The notes under the pieces: generated by a model | What the model was told of the DNA's origin: nothing | The model's database searches: none | Seen by the model: the letters and a program-made list of their open reading frames with translations, nothing else | NCBI GenBank assembly: GCA_001464715.1 | Contig: LNDT01000040.1 | Location: forward strand, 1 to 50,508 | Direction of reading: 5' to 3' | Length of the DNA stretch: 50,508 nt | Source: Bdellovibrionales bacterium Ga0074137 | GTDB taxonomy: Bacteria > Bdellovibrionota > Bdellovibrionia > Bdellovibrionales > JAMPXM01 | Made by a program: the position numbers and the translations under genes | Part shown: positions 25,130 through 33,245 of the stretch, piece after piece | Layout: every line of letters begins with the position of its first letter | How positions within the stretch are numbered: the first letter of the stretch is position 1

Positions 25130-26023
25130 GTGCTGTCGCTTCGAACAAGAATCATTCAAAGTTCGCGTCTGATTGGAACACTGGGTTTCTTGGTGGTCTT
25201 TGGCGCGTCCTCGGTGGTGGCCGGGCCTCTCTCGGTAAGACCTAAGACATCGTCGCTCGCGTCGGTTTTGGACGCATGTCCCACGGGCTTTCAAACGGTT
25301 TTTCGAAACGTCGCGAACCGCCAAGCCGAAAAGCACGCGCGGGCGGCGAGGAATCATGTCGAGTCCAAGCTGCTTCTTTTGATTCACAAGGAAGAAGAGC
25401 ACCTATTGAAGTACGATATTGCTCTGCCGGCTCGTGGTTTGGTGGAGCCCCTTCCGGAAGAGCTAGTTCCTATGAATGCGAAGTTGGCAGAAATAGCGGA
25501 CCGTGCGAGTCAAATTCTTCAGTCGCGAACTGAAATGTTAGATTTTGTTGAGAGCATGGCGCGCGAAGCAAAGACGGCGCGGACTGCCGGTTGGAGTCCT
25601 GGTGTTGATCCCGTGACGCTGCTGTCTCCTGAACAAATTGAAACGAGTGTTTTTCAACGAGTGGCTGAAAGGATGGGATGGGGGCCGATCGTACCTATTC
25701 GAAATCCTGTCGACGACGGAGAGAGTTTTCGGACTCAGGTCTTGGGTTCATCAAAACTTTTTTATGATGTCGAGGCTGTCGGCTCAATGCACACAGCTTC
25801 TGCGCATTTTCTGCAGTGGCTGATGGTCACACCAAAACTTGAATCTGAATTTGGCCCTGGTTCGGCAAAGCTACTTTTAAAACACTTCAGCACCGCTGAA
25901 GGAATTCGTCTTTGGGGATGGATGTTTGACCGCGGCCCAAGCTCCATGCGGGACTTTCGTTCACCGCGTGCCTTTTACGAGCTTCGACTGGTCGGAGATC
26001 AGTCTTGGTTCGGAGTCCGCTAG
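25130..26023 (+). CDS. Secreted hypothetical protein
   Basis: Not recognised. The product has 297 residues from a GTG. The N-terminus is a signal peptide (IGTLGFLVVFGASSVVAGP). The mature protein has one cysteine (LDACPTGF) and helical, charged text (RQAEKHARAARNHVESK). The C-terminal half is rich in aromatic residues (LWGWMFDRGPSSM, RLVGDQSWFGVR). Location in the periplasm or outside the cell is inferred. It is convergent with pyrE, one base apart. Confidence 0.6.
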   Translation: MLSLRTRIIQSSRLIGTLGFLVVFGASSVVAGPLSVRPKTSSLASVLDACPTGFQTVFRNVANRQAEKHARAARNHVESKLLLLIHKEEEHLLKYDIALPARGLVEPLPEELVPMNAKLAEIADRASQILQSRTEMLDFVESMAREAKTARTAGWSPGVDPVTLLSPEQIETSVFQRVAERMGWGPIVPIRNPVDDGESFRTQVLGSSKLFYDVEAVGSMHTASAHFLQWLMVTPKLESEFGPGSAKLLLKHFSTAEGIRLWGWMFDRGPSSMRDFRSPRAFYELRLVGDQSWFGVR

Positions 26024-26024
26024 T

Positions 26025-26555
26025 TCAGATCTGCCCTGCGCTTTTGAGTTCGGCCATCGTGAAAAGCGCGTGAAGTTTCAGTTTCGCCTCGATCAACTTT
26101 TCAGTTTTACCTTCACTGCGATCAATGACGCCAACGACATCTGTGATAACGGCTCCATCGTTTCTTAAGTCGGTCGCGCTGATAACGATTTGCCCGCCCG
26201 TCGTAATGACATCTTCGATCAAAGTAATTTTTCGGCCTTTAATGTCGGGTCCCTCGGCGAAGCGGCACGTCCCGTAGTCCTTGGGCTGCTTACGTACAAA
26301 AACGATCGGGTGACCTGTCTCAAGAGCGATGGCCGTCGCAATAGGAATACCACCCATTTCAAGCGCTCCCAAAATTTCTGTGTCTGATGGCAACAGAGGA
26401 ATTAGCATTTTCGCGACGTCTCTTAAGACGCTGGGACGACTTTCAAACTGATACTTATCAAAGTACTCGTTCGATGTTTTTCCGCTGCGCAGTTTGAACT
26501 CACCGGTGCGGTGAGAGAGGCGAAAGACTTCGCGGGCCAGTTCAGTTTTTGTCAT
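26025..26555 (-). CDS. pyrE: Orotate phosphoribosyltransferase
   Basis: PyrE joins orotate to PRPP to give orotidine 5'-phosphate in pyrimidine synthesis. The product has 176 residues, at the short end of the family range (175-215). The PRPP-binding loop is ITLIEDVITTGGQIV (about residues 111-125). The flexible-loop lysine lies in VRKQPKDYGT, and the substrate strand is LGALEMGGIPIATAIA. AGGAG lies seven bases before the ATG. It stands alone, as pyrE often does. It is divergent from a small membrane-protein gene 99 bases away. Confidence 0.93.
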   Translation of the reverse strand: MTKTELAREVFRLSHRTGEFKLRSGKTSNEYFDKYQFESRPSVLRDVAKMLIPLLPSDTEILGALEMGGIPIATAIALETGHPIVFVRKQPKDYGTCRFAEGPDIKGRKITLIEDVITTGGQIVISATDLRNDGAVITDVVGVIDRSEGKTEKLIEAKLKLHALFTMAELKSAGQI

Positions 26556-26654
26556 CGAGGGACTCCTGACGGTGTTGACAGCGGTTCGACCGGTAACGGA
26601 TTGACCCTGAAATAAATGGCATAGGCGATGCTACATCTCAACCATGGGGGCGAA

Positions 26655-26927
26655 ATGGATCAAGACATTGTGCGAGATTCAGAAAGGGAGCCGGAGCGAG
26701 ACGACGAGAATTTGACCTCGCACGTCAAACGACGTGATCCGCTGGCAAACGATCGTCTTCACGACGTGGAGTGGGTGGAGCGTCCGGAGGCCTCACGCGA
26801 GTCTCAGGGAACTTCCAAACAAACGTCGTCCTTTCGAGAGAGCTTCGATTTTGGTGCGATCAAAATACTGTTAATTCTCGTCGCGCTCACCGTCGGTATG
26901 ACGTTGGTGCTTAAGTTTCTGATTTGA
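26655..26927 (+). CDS. Small C-terminally anchored membrane protein
   Basis: Not recognised. The product has 90 residues from the ATG that follows GGGGG; a longer frame begins 27 bases upstream without a ribosome binding site. The first 60 residues are highly charged (DSEREPERDDEN) and likely disordered. The last 22 are one hydrophobic helix (IKILLILVALTVGMTLVLKFL). A tail-anchored inner-membrane topology with a cytoplasmic N-terminus is inferred. Its end overlaps the convergent cutA by 17 bases. Confidence 0.6.
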   Translation: MDQDIVRDSEREPERDDENLTSHVKRRDPLANDRLHDVEWVERPEASRESQGTSKQTSSFRESFDFGAIKILLILVALTVGMTLVLKFLI

Positions 26928-27261
26928 TCCAAGCCCCAAATTTTGGTTCGATTTGGTCAAGAGCCAGCGACGCAATACAAGGCGTTTCAAACCCATGCAC
27001 AGATTTAACAAATTCTGCGAGGTCACTGACACGTGAGCGAGTGGTCTTAAAAAGCCCCACAACTTCGCTAGCCACCTCTATCTGACTTTCCCAACGATAG
27101 AACGACGTGTGCGGCGCCCAAACATTCGCACAAGCGCAAAGCCGAAGTTCAACAGCCTCCCGCGCCACCTTTTCGGCAGAAGCCACATCAGGAAACGTCA
27201 CATAAAGAAAAACAAAATCCGCAGCATCCTGAAGTAACTCACCACGATTTTCGTCAGTCAC
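26911..27261 (-). CDS. cutA: CutA1-type divalent ion tolerance protein
   Basis: CutA1 is a small trimeric cytoplasmic protein linked to copper tolerance; its exact function is still debated. Family landmarks are FVFLYVTFPDVASAEKVA, LCACANVWAPHTSFYRW, VGLFKTTRSRVSDLAEFV and HGFETPCIASLALDQI. I place the start at a GTG because GGAGG lies eight bases before it on the minus strand; this gives 116 residues, the normal length. The open frame continues 99 bases upstream but that part (MRKLVGAAHAHHSMM) does not look like CutA. Confidence 0.9.
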   Translation of the reverse strand: MTDENRGELLQDAADFVFLYVTFPDVASAEKVAREAVELRLCACANVWAPHTSFYRWESQIEVASEVVGLFKTTRSRVSDLAEFVKSVHGFETPCIASLALDQIEPKFGAWIKSET

Positions 27262-27361
27262 AAAAAAATCCTCCGGCCAAAGGCGAAAAAAAACCCAGGC
27301 AAAAAACCCAGGTCTCATCATCGAATGGTGCGCGTGAGCAGCACCAACTAATTTCCTCACC

Positions 27362-27453
27362 GCGAAGGTGTCGCCAAAGGCGCCACCCAGCTCTCAACTT
27401 CCCGAGGCAGCGAAGGTGCGCCGAAGGCCGCACCCCGCCCCAACTCCCCCGAG
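27362..27453. repeat. Two imperfect direct repeats of about 45 bp
   Basis: Unit 1 (27362-27406) and unit 2 (27410-27453) both begin GCGAAGGTG and end CCCGAG, with CAACT shared near the end. Each unit can form a small hairpin (GGTG with CACC around an AAA or GAA loop). They point to a small duplicated structured element. Confidence 0.65.
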
Positions 27454-27467
27454 CCCTCACCGAGAGA

Positions 27468-27641
27468 GGACTCGCCGTCGTTGCGGCGGACCTCTGAGCG
27501 GGGAAGTCCTCGTACCCGAGGACCGAGGCTAATTTCGCTGCCGCCTTCGGCGCCTGTTCGCTAGCTCACAGAGGCAGCGAAATTGGCCGAGCCCGCGAAG
27601 GAGCGAAGGATGCGCGGGTCCGCCGGAACGACGGCGAGTCC
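27468..27641. repeat. Nested inverted repeat next to the fusA stop
   Basis: Outer arms at 27468-27492 and 27617-27641 match at 24 of 25 positions. A second, inner pair (AATTTCGCTGCC and GGCAGCGAAATT) lies between them. The right arm ends two bases before the fusA stop codon on the minus strand, so the fold would form in the mRNA directly after fusA. There is no T-run. It resembles in size the repeat at 8328-8471. Confidence 0.75.
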
Positions 27642-27643
27642 GA

Positions 27644-29758
27644 CTAGCCCTTAGCTTCTGCTGCGCGCTTCTCCAAATACTTCTTATGAAGCTCTTCTTG
27701 AATGTTGCGCGGAACGGCCGAGTAACGAGCGAATTCCATCGTGAATTCACCTTTACCTTGAGTCGCCGAACGAAGGTCCGTCGAGTATCCGAACATTTCT
27801 GTCAAAGGAACTTCCGCCGTCACAGTGACCGAGCCTTCCAGCGTCTGCGTTCCCTGAATAACGCCGCGACGTTGGTTGATTCCACCCATGAGTGCGCCCT
27901 GGAATTCTTCCGGAGCCACGGTTTCAAGTTTCATGATTGGCTCAAGAGCTGTTGGTTGCGCTTGGAAGTAAACTTCACGAAGTGCAGCCATCGCAGCGAT
28001 TTTGAACGCCATGTAGCTCGAGTCGACGTCGTGGTAAGCGCCGTCCGACAGAGTGACTTTCACGCCGACAATCGGGAACCCGATGAGAGTTCCTTTTTTC
28101 ATCTGCTCTGCGAAACCTTCGTCAACCGCAGGGATGAATTCTTTTGGGATACGTCCGCCAACGACATCGTCTTCGAACTCGTAGGACTTTGGATCTTTAC
28201 CTTCTTCAACAACAAGCGGCTCGATTTTACCCGAGATTTTCGCGTACTGACCCGAACCACCGGTCTGTTTTTTGTGAGTGTAATTGAACTCTGCCGGAGC
28301 GCCGATCGTCTCACGGTAAGCCACCTGCGGTTTACCAGCGATAACTTCGCACGCGAACTCGCGCTTCATTCGCTCGATGTAAACTTCCAAGTGAAGCTCG
28401 CCCATTCCAGAGATGATCGTCTCGGCCGATTCTTCGTCCCGGTGAACGCGGAAGGTCGGATCTTCTTTTCGGAATTTTTGAAGAGCTTTTGAGAAGTTGT
28501 TCGCACCGTCTTTTGATTTTGGTGCGACCGCCAGCGAGATGACCGCGTCGGGAACGAACATCGAAGACATCGCGTAGTTTACAGTTCCATCGGTGAATGT
28601 GTCGCCGGACGCGCAATCAACTCCGAAGAGTGCGACGATGTCGCCTGCTTCTGCCGACTCGATATCCTGCATTTCGTTCGAGTGCATACGAACCATACGA
28701 GGGATTTTCACCTTCTTCTGGTTCGTCGTGTTCACGATGAAATCACCTTTTGTCATAGTCCCCTGATAGAGACGCATGTACGTCAGCTGACCGTAGCGAC
28801 CGTCATCAAGTTTGAACGCGTAGGCGACCAACGGTGCTTTCGGATCCACCTTGATGATGACTTTCTCTTCGCCTTTGTCGAGGTCGAGACCCGCGTTTTC
28901 TTTTTGAGTCGGGTTCGGGAGGTAATCCTGAACACCATCAAGAAGTTTTTGTACGCCACGGTTTTTGTAAGCCGAACCGCAGAAGACGGGAACAAGCTGA
29001 AGGGCGATAACCTGGCGACGAATCGCTGCGCGAAGTTCGTCGTCCGTTGGCTCCTCTTCCATCAAGAATTTTTCAGCGATCGGCTCGTCGTTGTCGGCGA
29101 CTTTCGCGATGAGTTCTTTTCGGAACTCCTTTGCTTTCTCAAGCATATCGGCTGGGATGTCTTTCTCGATAACCTTTTCGCCGTCGTCGCCTTCGTTGTA
29201 ATAGGCTTTCATGCCGACGAGATCGATAACGCCCGCAAGCTTGTCTTCAAGACCGATCGGAATCTGAGCCATGACAGCGTTGAGGCGAAGTTTTTCTCGC
29301 AAGCCTTCGAGGACGCGGAAGGGATTTGCACCGGTACGGTCGAGTTTGTTGACGAAGGCGAGACGAGGAACGTTGTAACGTTTCATCTGACGATCGACGG
29401 TGATCGACTGCGATTGAACGCCGGCAACACCGCAAAGAACGAGAATCGCTCCATCGAGAACTCGAAGCGAACGTTCAACTTCAATCGTGAAGTCGACGTG
29501 CCCGGGGGTGTCGATCAAGTTGATATCAATGTTTTTCCATGTCGCGTACGTCGCTGCCGACTGGATCGTGATGCCCTTTTCGCGCTCAAGGTCCATCGAG
29601 TCCATTTTCGCGCCAACGCCGTCTTTGCCGCGGACTTCGTGAATCTCGTGAATTCGGCCGGTGTAGAACAAAATCCGCTCCGTGAGCGTCGTTTTACCCG
29701 AGTCGATGTGGGCCGAAATCCCGATGTTTCGAACCTTAGAAATATCTGTCGATGCCAT
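27644..29758 (-). CDS. fusA: Elongation factor G (mitochondrial/spd EF-G1-like)
   Basis: EF-G is the GTPase that drives ribosomal translocation. The product has 704 residues from the ATG with GGGAG six bases upstream. G motifs: [13 protein letters not shown] (P-loop), [13 protein letters not shown] (switch), [18 protein letters not shown] (G3) and [12 protein letters not shown] (G4). Domain IV contains [18 protein letters not shown] and domain V ends the protein. The P-loop HIDSGK and the run [21 protein letters not shown] resemble mitochondrial EF-G1 more than E. coli FusA (HIDAGK). It is not in a str operon with rpsL, rpsG and tuf. A second EF-G elsewhere is likely. recQ is divergent. Confidence 0.95.
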   Translation of the reverse strand: MASTDISKVRNIGISAHIDSGKTTLTERILFYTGRIHEIHEVRGKDGVGAKMDSMDLEREKGITIQSAATYATWKNIDINLIDTPGHVDFTIEVERSLRVLDGAILVLCGVAGVQSQSITVDRQMKRYNVPRLAFVNKLDRTGANPFRVLEGLREKLRLNAVMAQIPIGLEDKLAGVIDLVGMKAYYNEGDDGEKVIEKDIPADMLEKAKEFRKELIAKVADNDEPIAEKFLMEEEPTDDELRAAIRRQVIALQLVPVFCGSAYKNRGVQKLLDGVQDYLPNPTQKENAGLDLDKGEEKVIIKVDPKAPLVAYAFKLDDGRYGQLTYMRLYQGTMTKGDFIVNTTNQKKVKIPRMVRMHSNEMQDIESAEAGDIVALFGVDCASGDTFTDGTVNYAMSSMFVPDAVISLAVAPKSKDGANNFSKALQKFRKEDPTFRVHRDEESAETIISGMGELHLEVYIERMKREFACEVIAGKPQVAYRETIGAPAEFNYTHKKQTGGSGQYAKISGKIEPLVVEEGKDPKSYEFEDDVVGGRIPKEFIPAVDEGFAEQMKKGTLIGFPIVGVKVTLSDGAYHDVDSSYMAFKIAAMAALREVYFQAQPTALEPIMKLETVAPEEFQGALMGGINQRRGVIQGTQTLEGSVTVTAEVPLTEMFGYSTDLRSATQGKGEFTMEFARYSAVPRNIQEELHKKYLEKRAAEAKG

Positions 29759-29852
29759 GTCGCTCCCAGAAGTCGTCAAAATCGGCGAAACATTCGCCGA
29801 GCATTTGGATTTTAAATCGATGATCGAAGGATCAGGTCGTAGCATGACGATG

Positions 29853-29882
29853 GTGACGCGTCCACTGGTTGCAGCGTACAAT
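29853..29882 (+). promoter_or_regulatory. Probable leaderless promoter of recQ
   Basis: GTGACG (four of six with -35 consensus) and TACAAT (five of six with -10 consensus) are 18 bases apart. TACAAT is only six bases before the recQ ATG, so the expected transcript begins at or next to the A of ATG. No Shine-Dalgarno sequence precedes the ATG. Confidence 0.45.
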
Positions 29883-29888
29883 TGAAAC

Positions 29889-31430
29889 ATGTCGGGTGGG
29901 GTGCAGTTCGGGGCGGAGCAGGCCGCGAAAATTCGGTCTGAAGTCTTTGGTTTTGCCTCTTGGAGAGGCGAACAAGAGGCAGTTATTGCGGCTTTGGCTG
30001 CGGGTCAGAACGTCCTGACCGTCATGCCGACGGGTGCGGGTAAAAGTCTCTGCTATCAAGTTCCAGCAAGAGCCCTTTCTGCCGCGGCCGGGGGTATCGG
30101 TCACGCGGCCCCGAACGCGTCCTCGGGGGCGACCCTGGTCCTTGTTGTTTCACCGTTGATTGCACTCATGAAAGACCAAGTTGACGCAGCGCAGGCAAAG
30201 GGTCTCAGAGCCGCAGCGATTCACTCGGCAATGTCGCGGGAAACTCGAGAGCGGATTCTTCGCCAGGTTTCTCGGGGGGAACTGGAGATTTTGTACGCAA
30301 CCCCTGAACGATTTCGCCAAGAGGCCTTTTGGGCAGCTCTTCGCGCCGGCGGGGGCGTGCGACTTTTGGCGGTCGATGAGGCCCACTGTATCTCGACGTG
30401 GGGCCATGATTTTCGCCTCGATTATTCGCGATTGGGAGATCGCCGTGCTGAGCTTGGAAATCCGCAAACATTAGCACTGACAGCGACTGCGACTCGGGAG
30501 ACCCAGGCCGACATTTTAAAAGAGTTGTCCGGGCTGACACCGAATGAAAAATGGACGTCCGTTGTAGCTAGCGTCTGGCGACCGAATTTGGCCATTGAAG
30601 TTATTGAGACCGGCGGGCTTGATGAAAAAGTTCGCGCGTTCGTGATGATGAAGCATTTGAATCCGGGGCCGGCCATTATCTATTTCTCGTTGATTCAGAG
30701 TTTGCGAAAATTCAGCGACGAGATTCAGCGGCTCGGGTTTGAGCATTCGATGTACCACGGTCAGCTGGGAGACCGCTCTCGTCGAGAGAATCAAGATGCG
30801 TTCCTAAAGGGCGAAAGTGAATTGATGCTTGCCACTCCCGCGTTCGGCCTTGGAATTGACAAGGCCGATGTGAGACTTTTGATTCACGCGGAAATGCCTG
30901 GCTCGATGGAAGCCTACTATCAAGAGATTGGGCGCGCTGGCCGCGATGGCGCGGCCTCGAAATGTGTCGCATTTTACGATCCCGATGATGTGACGATTCA
31001 AAATGATTTTGTGAAATGGTCGACGCCGGATCCTGGGTTTCTTCAAGGCGTACACAATCTGATCTCGCGAAATGAAATGCGAGCGCGGCAAGAAGGGTTT
31101 GATTACTTGCGCGAGCAGATGAATTTCTACAATAAGCGCGATTACCGCGTGGAAACATCAGTGGCTCTTCTGGAGCGGTGGGGTGCGCTCGAAGGGCGCG
31201 AGCCAAGAGAGTGGAAAATTGTTGCAGAAATTCCCGTCGAGTTTCTGGACACGGTGAAATTCAAAGCCAATCAGAAGAGACGCGAGGAAAAGCTTTCTCG
31301 CCTTCAGGGATTCTTCGAAGATCCCGTCTCTTCGGGGCGCTGCCGCTTGGCGAGTATTGCGCAAAGTTTTGGTGAGAATGTTAAAGAGAAAAAATGTGGA
31401 GTGTGCGATGCGTGCCTCGCAGTTTCCTGA
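29889..31430 (+). CDS. recQ: RecQ-family ATP-dependent DNA helicase
   Basis: This is a 3'-to-5' DNA helicase of superfamily 2 for recombination and repair. The Walker A motif is [16 protein letters not shown] (about residue 49), the DEAH box is [17 protein letters not shown] (about 161), motif III is [12 protein letters not shown], and motif VI is [17 protein letters not shown] short zinc-binding end (ASIAQSF, then [10 protein letters not shown]) is present, but the HRDC domain is missing, so at 513 residues it is shorter than E. coli RecQ (609). No ribosome binding site is seen. aat overlaps its 3' end by 20 bases. Confidence 0.92.
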   Translation: MSGGVQFGAEQAAKIRSEVFGFASWRGEQEAVIAALAAGQNVLTVMPTGAGKSLCYQVPARALSAAAGGIGHAAPNASSGATLVLVVSPLIALMKDQVDAAQAKGLRAAAIHSAMSRETRERILRQVSRGELEILYATPERFRQEAFWAALRAGGGVRLLAVDEAHCISTWGHDFRLDYSRLGDRRAELGNPQTLALTATATRETQADILKELSGLTPNEKWTSVVASVWRPNLAIEVIETGGLDEKVRAFVMMKHLNPGPAIIYFSLIQSLRKFSDEIQRLGFEHSMYHGQLGDRSRRENQDAFLKGESELMLATPAFGLGIDKADVRLLIHAEMPGSMEAYYQEIGRAGRDGAASKCVAFYDPDDVTIQNDFVKWSTPDPGFLQGVHNLISRNEMRARQEGFDYLREQMNFYNKRDYRVETSVALLERWGALEGREPREWKIVAEIPVEFLDTVKFKANQKRREEKLSRLQGFFEDPVSSGRCRLASIAQSFGENVKEKKCGVCDACLAVS

Positions 31431-32109
31431 TCCGAGATCGGCGGGCGAAGAGGGATTGATCGCCGTCGGTGCTGATCTTGACGTCGCAACGTTGATCGAT
31501 GCTTATCGCCACGGGATATTTCCGTGGCCTCAAGAAGGGCTTCCGCTTTTGTGGTTTTCGCCCGAAGAGCGAGGCTTCATCGATTTAAAAAAAGATCTTC
31601 CGGTGCCGTCTCGATTTTTACGCAAACTTGAGAAGTGGCAGCGCGAAGGGCGCCTTGAGGTTCGAATCAATACCGCATTTCGCGAAGTCTTGAGTCACTG
31701 CCGAGTTTCGAAGCGAAAAGGGCAAGATGGAACCTGGATTCTCCCGGAAATGGTCGACGCTTATGTCCGTTTGCATGAGGCGGGAATCGCACATTCGATT
31801 GAAACCTATCTTGATGGGAAACTTTGCGGCGGTTTGTACGGGGTATTTATTGAAGGCGTGTTTAGCGGTGAAAGCATGTTCCATACTGTCGCCGACGCTG
31901 GCAAAGTCGCACTATTCACTTTGATAAAGCTTCTTCGTGAAGCGCAGTTTGATTTCGTGGATGTCCAGATGGTCACGCCCGTCGTCGCGTCGTTTGGCGG
32001 CGAGCTCATTTCGCGAAATGATTATTTGAACAGGCTTGAACTTGCGCAAAAGCGATGGGAGCGTGAAGTATGTCGATTCGAGTGGGCGAAGGGACCCGTG
32101 TCTCTTTAG
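31411..32109 (+). CDS. aat: Leucyl/phenylalanyl-tRNA-protein transferase
   Basis: Aat adds Leu or Phe from tRNA to proteins with N-terminal Arg or Lys, marking them for ClpS/ClpAP degradation (N-end rule). The start ATG has GGAG upstream and lies within the recQ 3' end; this gives 232 residues, typical. Landmarks are [93 protein letters not shown] and VDVQMVTPVVASFGG. The downstream isomerase gene begins 40 bases inside this gene, so the three genes form one transcript. Confidence 0.94.
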   Translation, partial: RASQFPDPRSAGEEGLIAVGADLDVATLIDAYRHGIFPWPQEGLPLLWFSPEERGFIDLKKDLPVPSRFLRKLEKWQREGRLEVRINTAFREVLSHCRVSKRKGQDGTWILPEMVDAYVRLHEAGIAHSIETYLDGKLCGGLYGVFIEGVFSGESMFHTVADAGKVALFTLIKLLREAQFDFVDVQMVTPVVASFGGELISRNDYLNRLELAQKRWEREVCRFEWAKGPVSL

Positions 32110-32573
32110 CATACACACTTCAAACGGACCGGGGCGACGTGCTTGAAGAACGCACGCCCGAAAATCCATTTGTCTTCGATTTTGGCAAAGGTGAAACCCT
32201 TCCGGCAATCGAAGCCGTCATTCGCGGAAAAACCGAAGGGTTTGAAGCGTCGCTGGGAGTTGCTGCAAAAGAAGCTTACGGCGACTTCGACGACGAGCTG
32301 GTTGCGACGGTCTCGCTGACAACTTTTCCCAAGCCAGATGAAGTTCAAGTCGGAATGAAGTATGCGACCAAAGGTCCGCTGGGCGAGGAAATCACAGTTC
32401 GAGTCGTCGCCGTTGATACTGAAAACGCCACCGTCGACGGCAATCACCCGCTGGCTGGCGTCGACATAGAAATCGACCTGCGAATCCTAAGTGTAGAAAC
32501 AATATCCGAAAGCGCCCCGAGCGACGGCGAAAGCGACGGAACCCCAAGCAGCTCGGACCGACTCCTGCACTAG
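32070..32573 (+). CDS. FKBP-type peptidyl-prolyl cis-trans isomerase (SlyD-like)
   Basis: The product has 167 residues and is a cytoplasmic prolyl isomerase and chaperone of the SlyD/FkpB type. The N-terminal FKBP half is VSLAYTLQTDRGDVLEE and the end of the fold is LPAIEAVIRGKTEGFEASL. An insert-in-flap domain lies between FPKPDEVQVG and VDGNHPLAGVDIEIDL, where NHPLAG is diagnostic. The His-rich nickel tail of SlyD is absent; instead there is a short acidic Ser/Asp tail. The ATG is preceded by GGGAG and overlaps aat by 40 bases. The stop touches the stop of the convergent PilZ gene. Confidence 0.88.
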   Translation: MSIRVGEGTRVSLAYTLQTDRGDVLEERTPENPFVFDFGKGETLPAIEAVIRGKTEGFEASLGVAAKEAYGDFDDELVATVSLTTFPKPDEVQVGMKYATKGPLGEEITVRVVAVDTENATVDGNHPLAGVDIEIDLRILSVETISESAPSDGESDGTPSSSDRLLH

Positions 32574-33131
32574 TTAAGTCGGGACTAGGAATTTCAGCCA
32601 CTCGAATTTTTCAGGGAGAAAATAGGCGAGGAAGAACGGCGTCAGTGCTGCGAGGATGAACGCCGCGATCGCCAGCCACCACAGCGGTTGTTTGACCGTC
32701 GAGTGGAGGAAGGCCATGAGGCGCGTAGGGGCGAATCGCGATGAGGCGTGCTTCAGGCCGCGGGAGGCGGCGAAGTCGAAATTTGCGGGATGAGAGTAGT
32801 CGCTGGATCTTGTCGTGACATAGCGATCGAGAACTTCGGCGACGGCCTTTGGTAAATTTCTGAAAACGAGACCGAGTTCCCAGATTTGATCTTCGGGAGC
32901 GGGCTCGAGCCGGATGACGGTTGCGAAAAAAGCAAAACGTCCACGGTCGGGGACTGCGAGTTCGATCTTGATCATTTCACCTTCGTCGAGAAAGCGAGCG
33001 CGCGCTGTCGATTCGCGAAGACGAATAAGTGCACCGGTCGCCGACAAATTGGTGAGAAGCCCTTCGATAATAGGGCCGTCAATCGAACGGCCCTCGGCCA
33101 GGCGCACGCGTCCATCGTCATCCGTAACCAA
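32574..33131 (-). CDS. PilZ-like protein with C-terminal membrane helices
   Basis: The product has 185 residues or more. It contains a PilZ-type core with the c-di-GMP motif NLSATGALIRL (N-x-S-x-x-G) and the strands MIKIELAVPD and FFATVIRLEP. The C-terminus has one or two membrane segments (WWLAIAAFILAALTPFFLAYFL). The start is uncertain. The usable TTG at 33131 would cut off the arginine motif (PRIPRY) that PilZ domains use to hold c-di-GMP. The frame is open upstream, and a GGAGG lies five bases before an in-frame ATC at 33164. The real start may thus be a rare AUC. A c-di-GMP receptor role at the inner membrane is inferred. Confidence 0.68.
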   Translation of the reverse strand: MVTDDDGRVRLAEGRSIDGPIIEGLLTNLSATGALIRLRESTARARFLDEGEMIKIELAVPDRGRFAFFATVIRLEPAPEDQIWELGLVFRNLPKAVAEVLDRYVTTRSSDYSHPANFDFAASRGLKHASSRFAPTRLMAFLHSTVKQPLWWLAIAAFILAALTPFFLAYFLPEKFEWLKFLVPT

Positions 33132-33178
33132 ATTGTAGCGAGGAATTCGCGGCGAGTATTCGATGGGAACCTCCGGAG

Positions 33179-33245
33179 GGTACCCGGTTCTTTTTTCAGA
33201 AGCGGCGCGGCTAGCGCAGCGCTTCTGAAAAAAGAACCGGGTACC
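33179..33245. repeat. Perfect 26-bp inverted repeat between thiL and the PilZ gene
   Basis: Arms at 33179-33204 and 33220-33245 are perfect reverse complements over 26 bp, with a 15-base loop that has further GCGC pairing. The right arm ends on the first base of the thiL stop codon (minus strand). The left arm lies five bases upstream of the GGAGG of the PilZ gene. The arm contains TTCTTTTTTC but no terminal T-run follows. It may act in RNA as a 3'-end hairpin for thiL and also affect translation or transcription of the next gene. Confidence 0.85.

Larger units (their letters stand above)
27262..27643. other. Gene-free, repeat-rich spacer between cutA and fusA
   Basis: I see no gene in these 382 bases. 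At the left are two copies of AAACCCAGG (27292-27313). Then follow two imperfect direct repeats (27362-27453) and a large nested inverted repeat (27468-27641) that ends two bases from the fusA stop codon. The region is rich in G and C and can fold extensively. It contains no clear T-run terminator. Confidence 0.7.

Noticed and set aside
27284-27315. AAACCCAGG doublet as a CRISPR-like or att-like repeat
   Set aside because: There are only two copies a few bases apart, partly inside the unused upstream part of the cutA frame; too short for either.
28682-29815. Long plus-strand open frame of 377 codons
   Set aside because: It is the antisense of fusA. Its text has the composition of a mirrored frame and no family signature or ribosome binding site.
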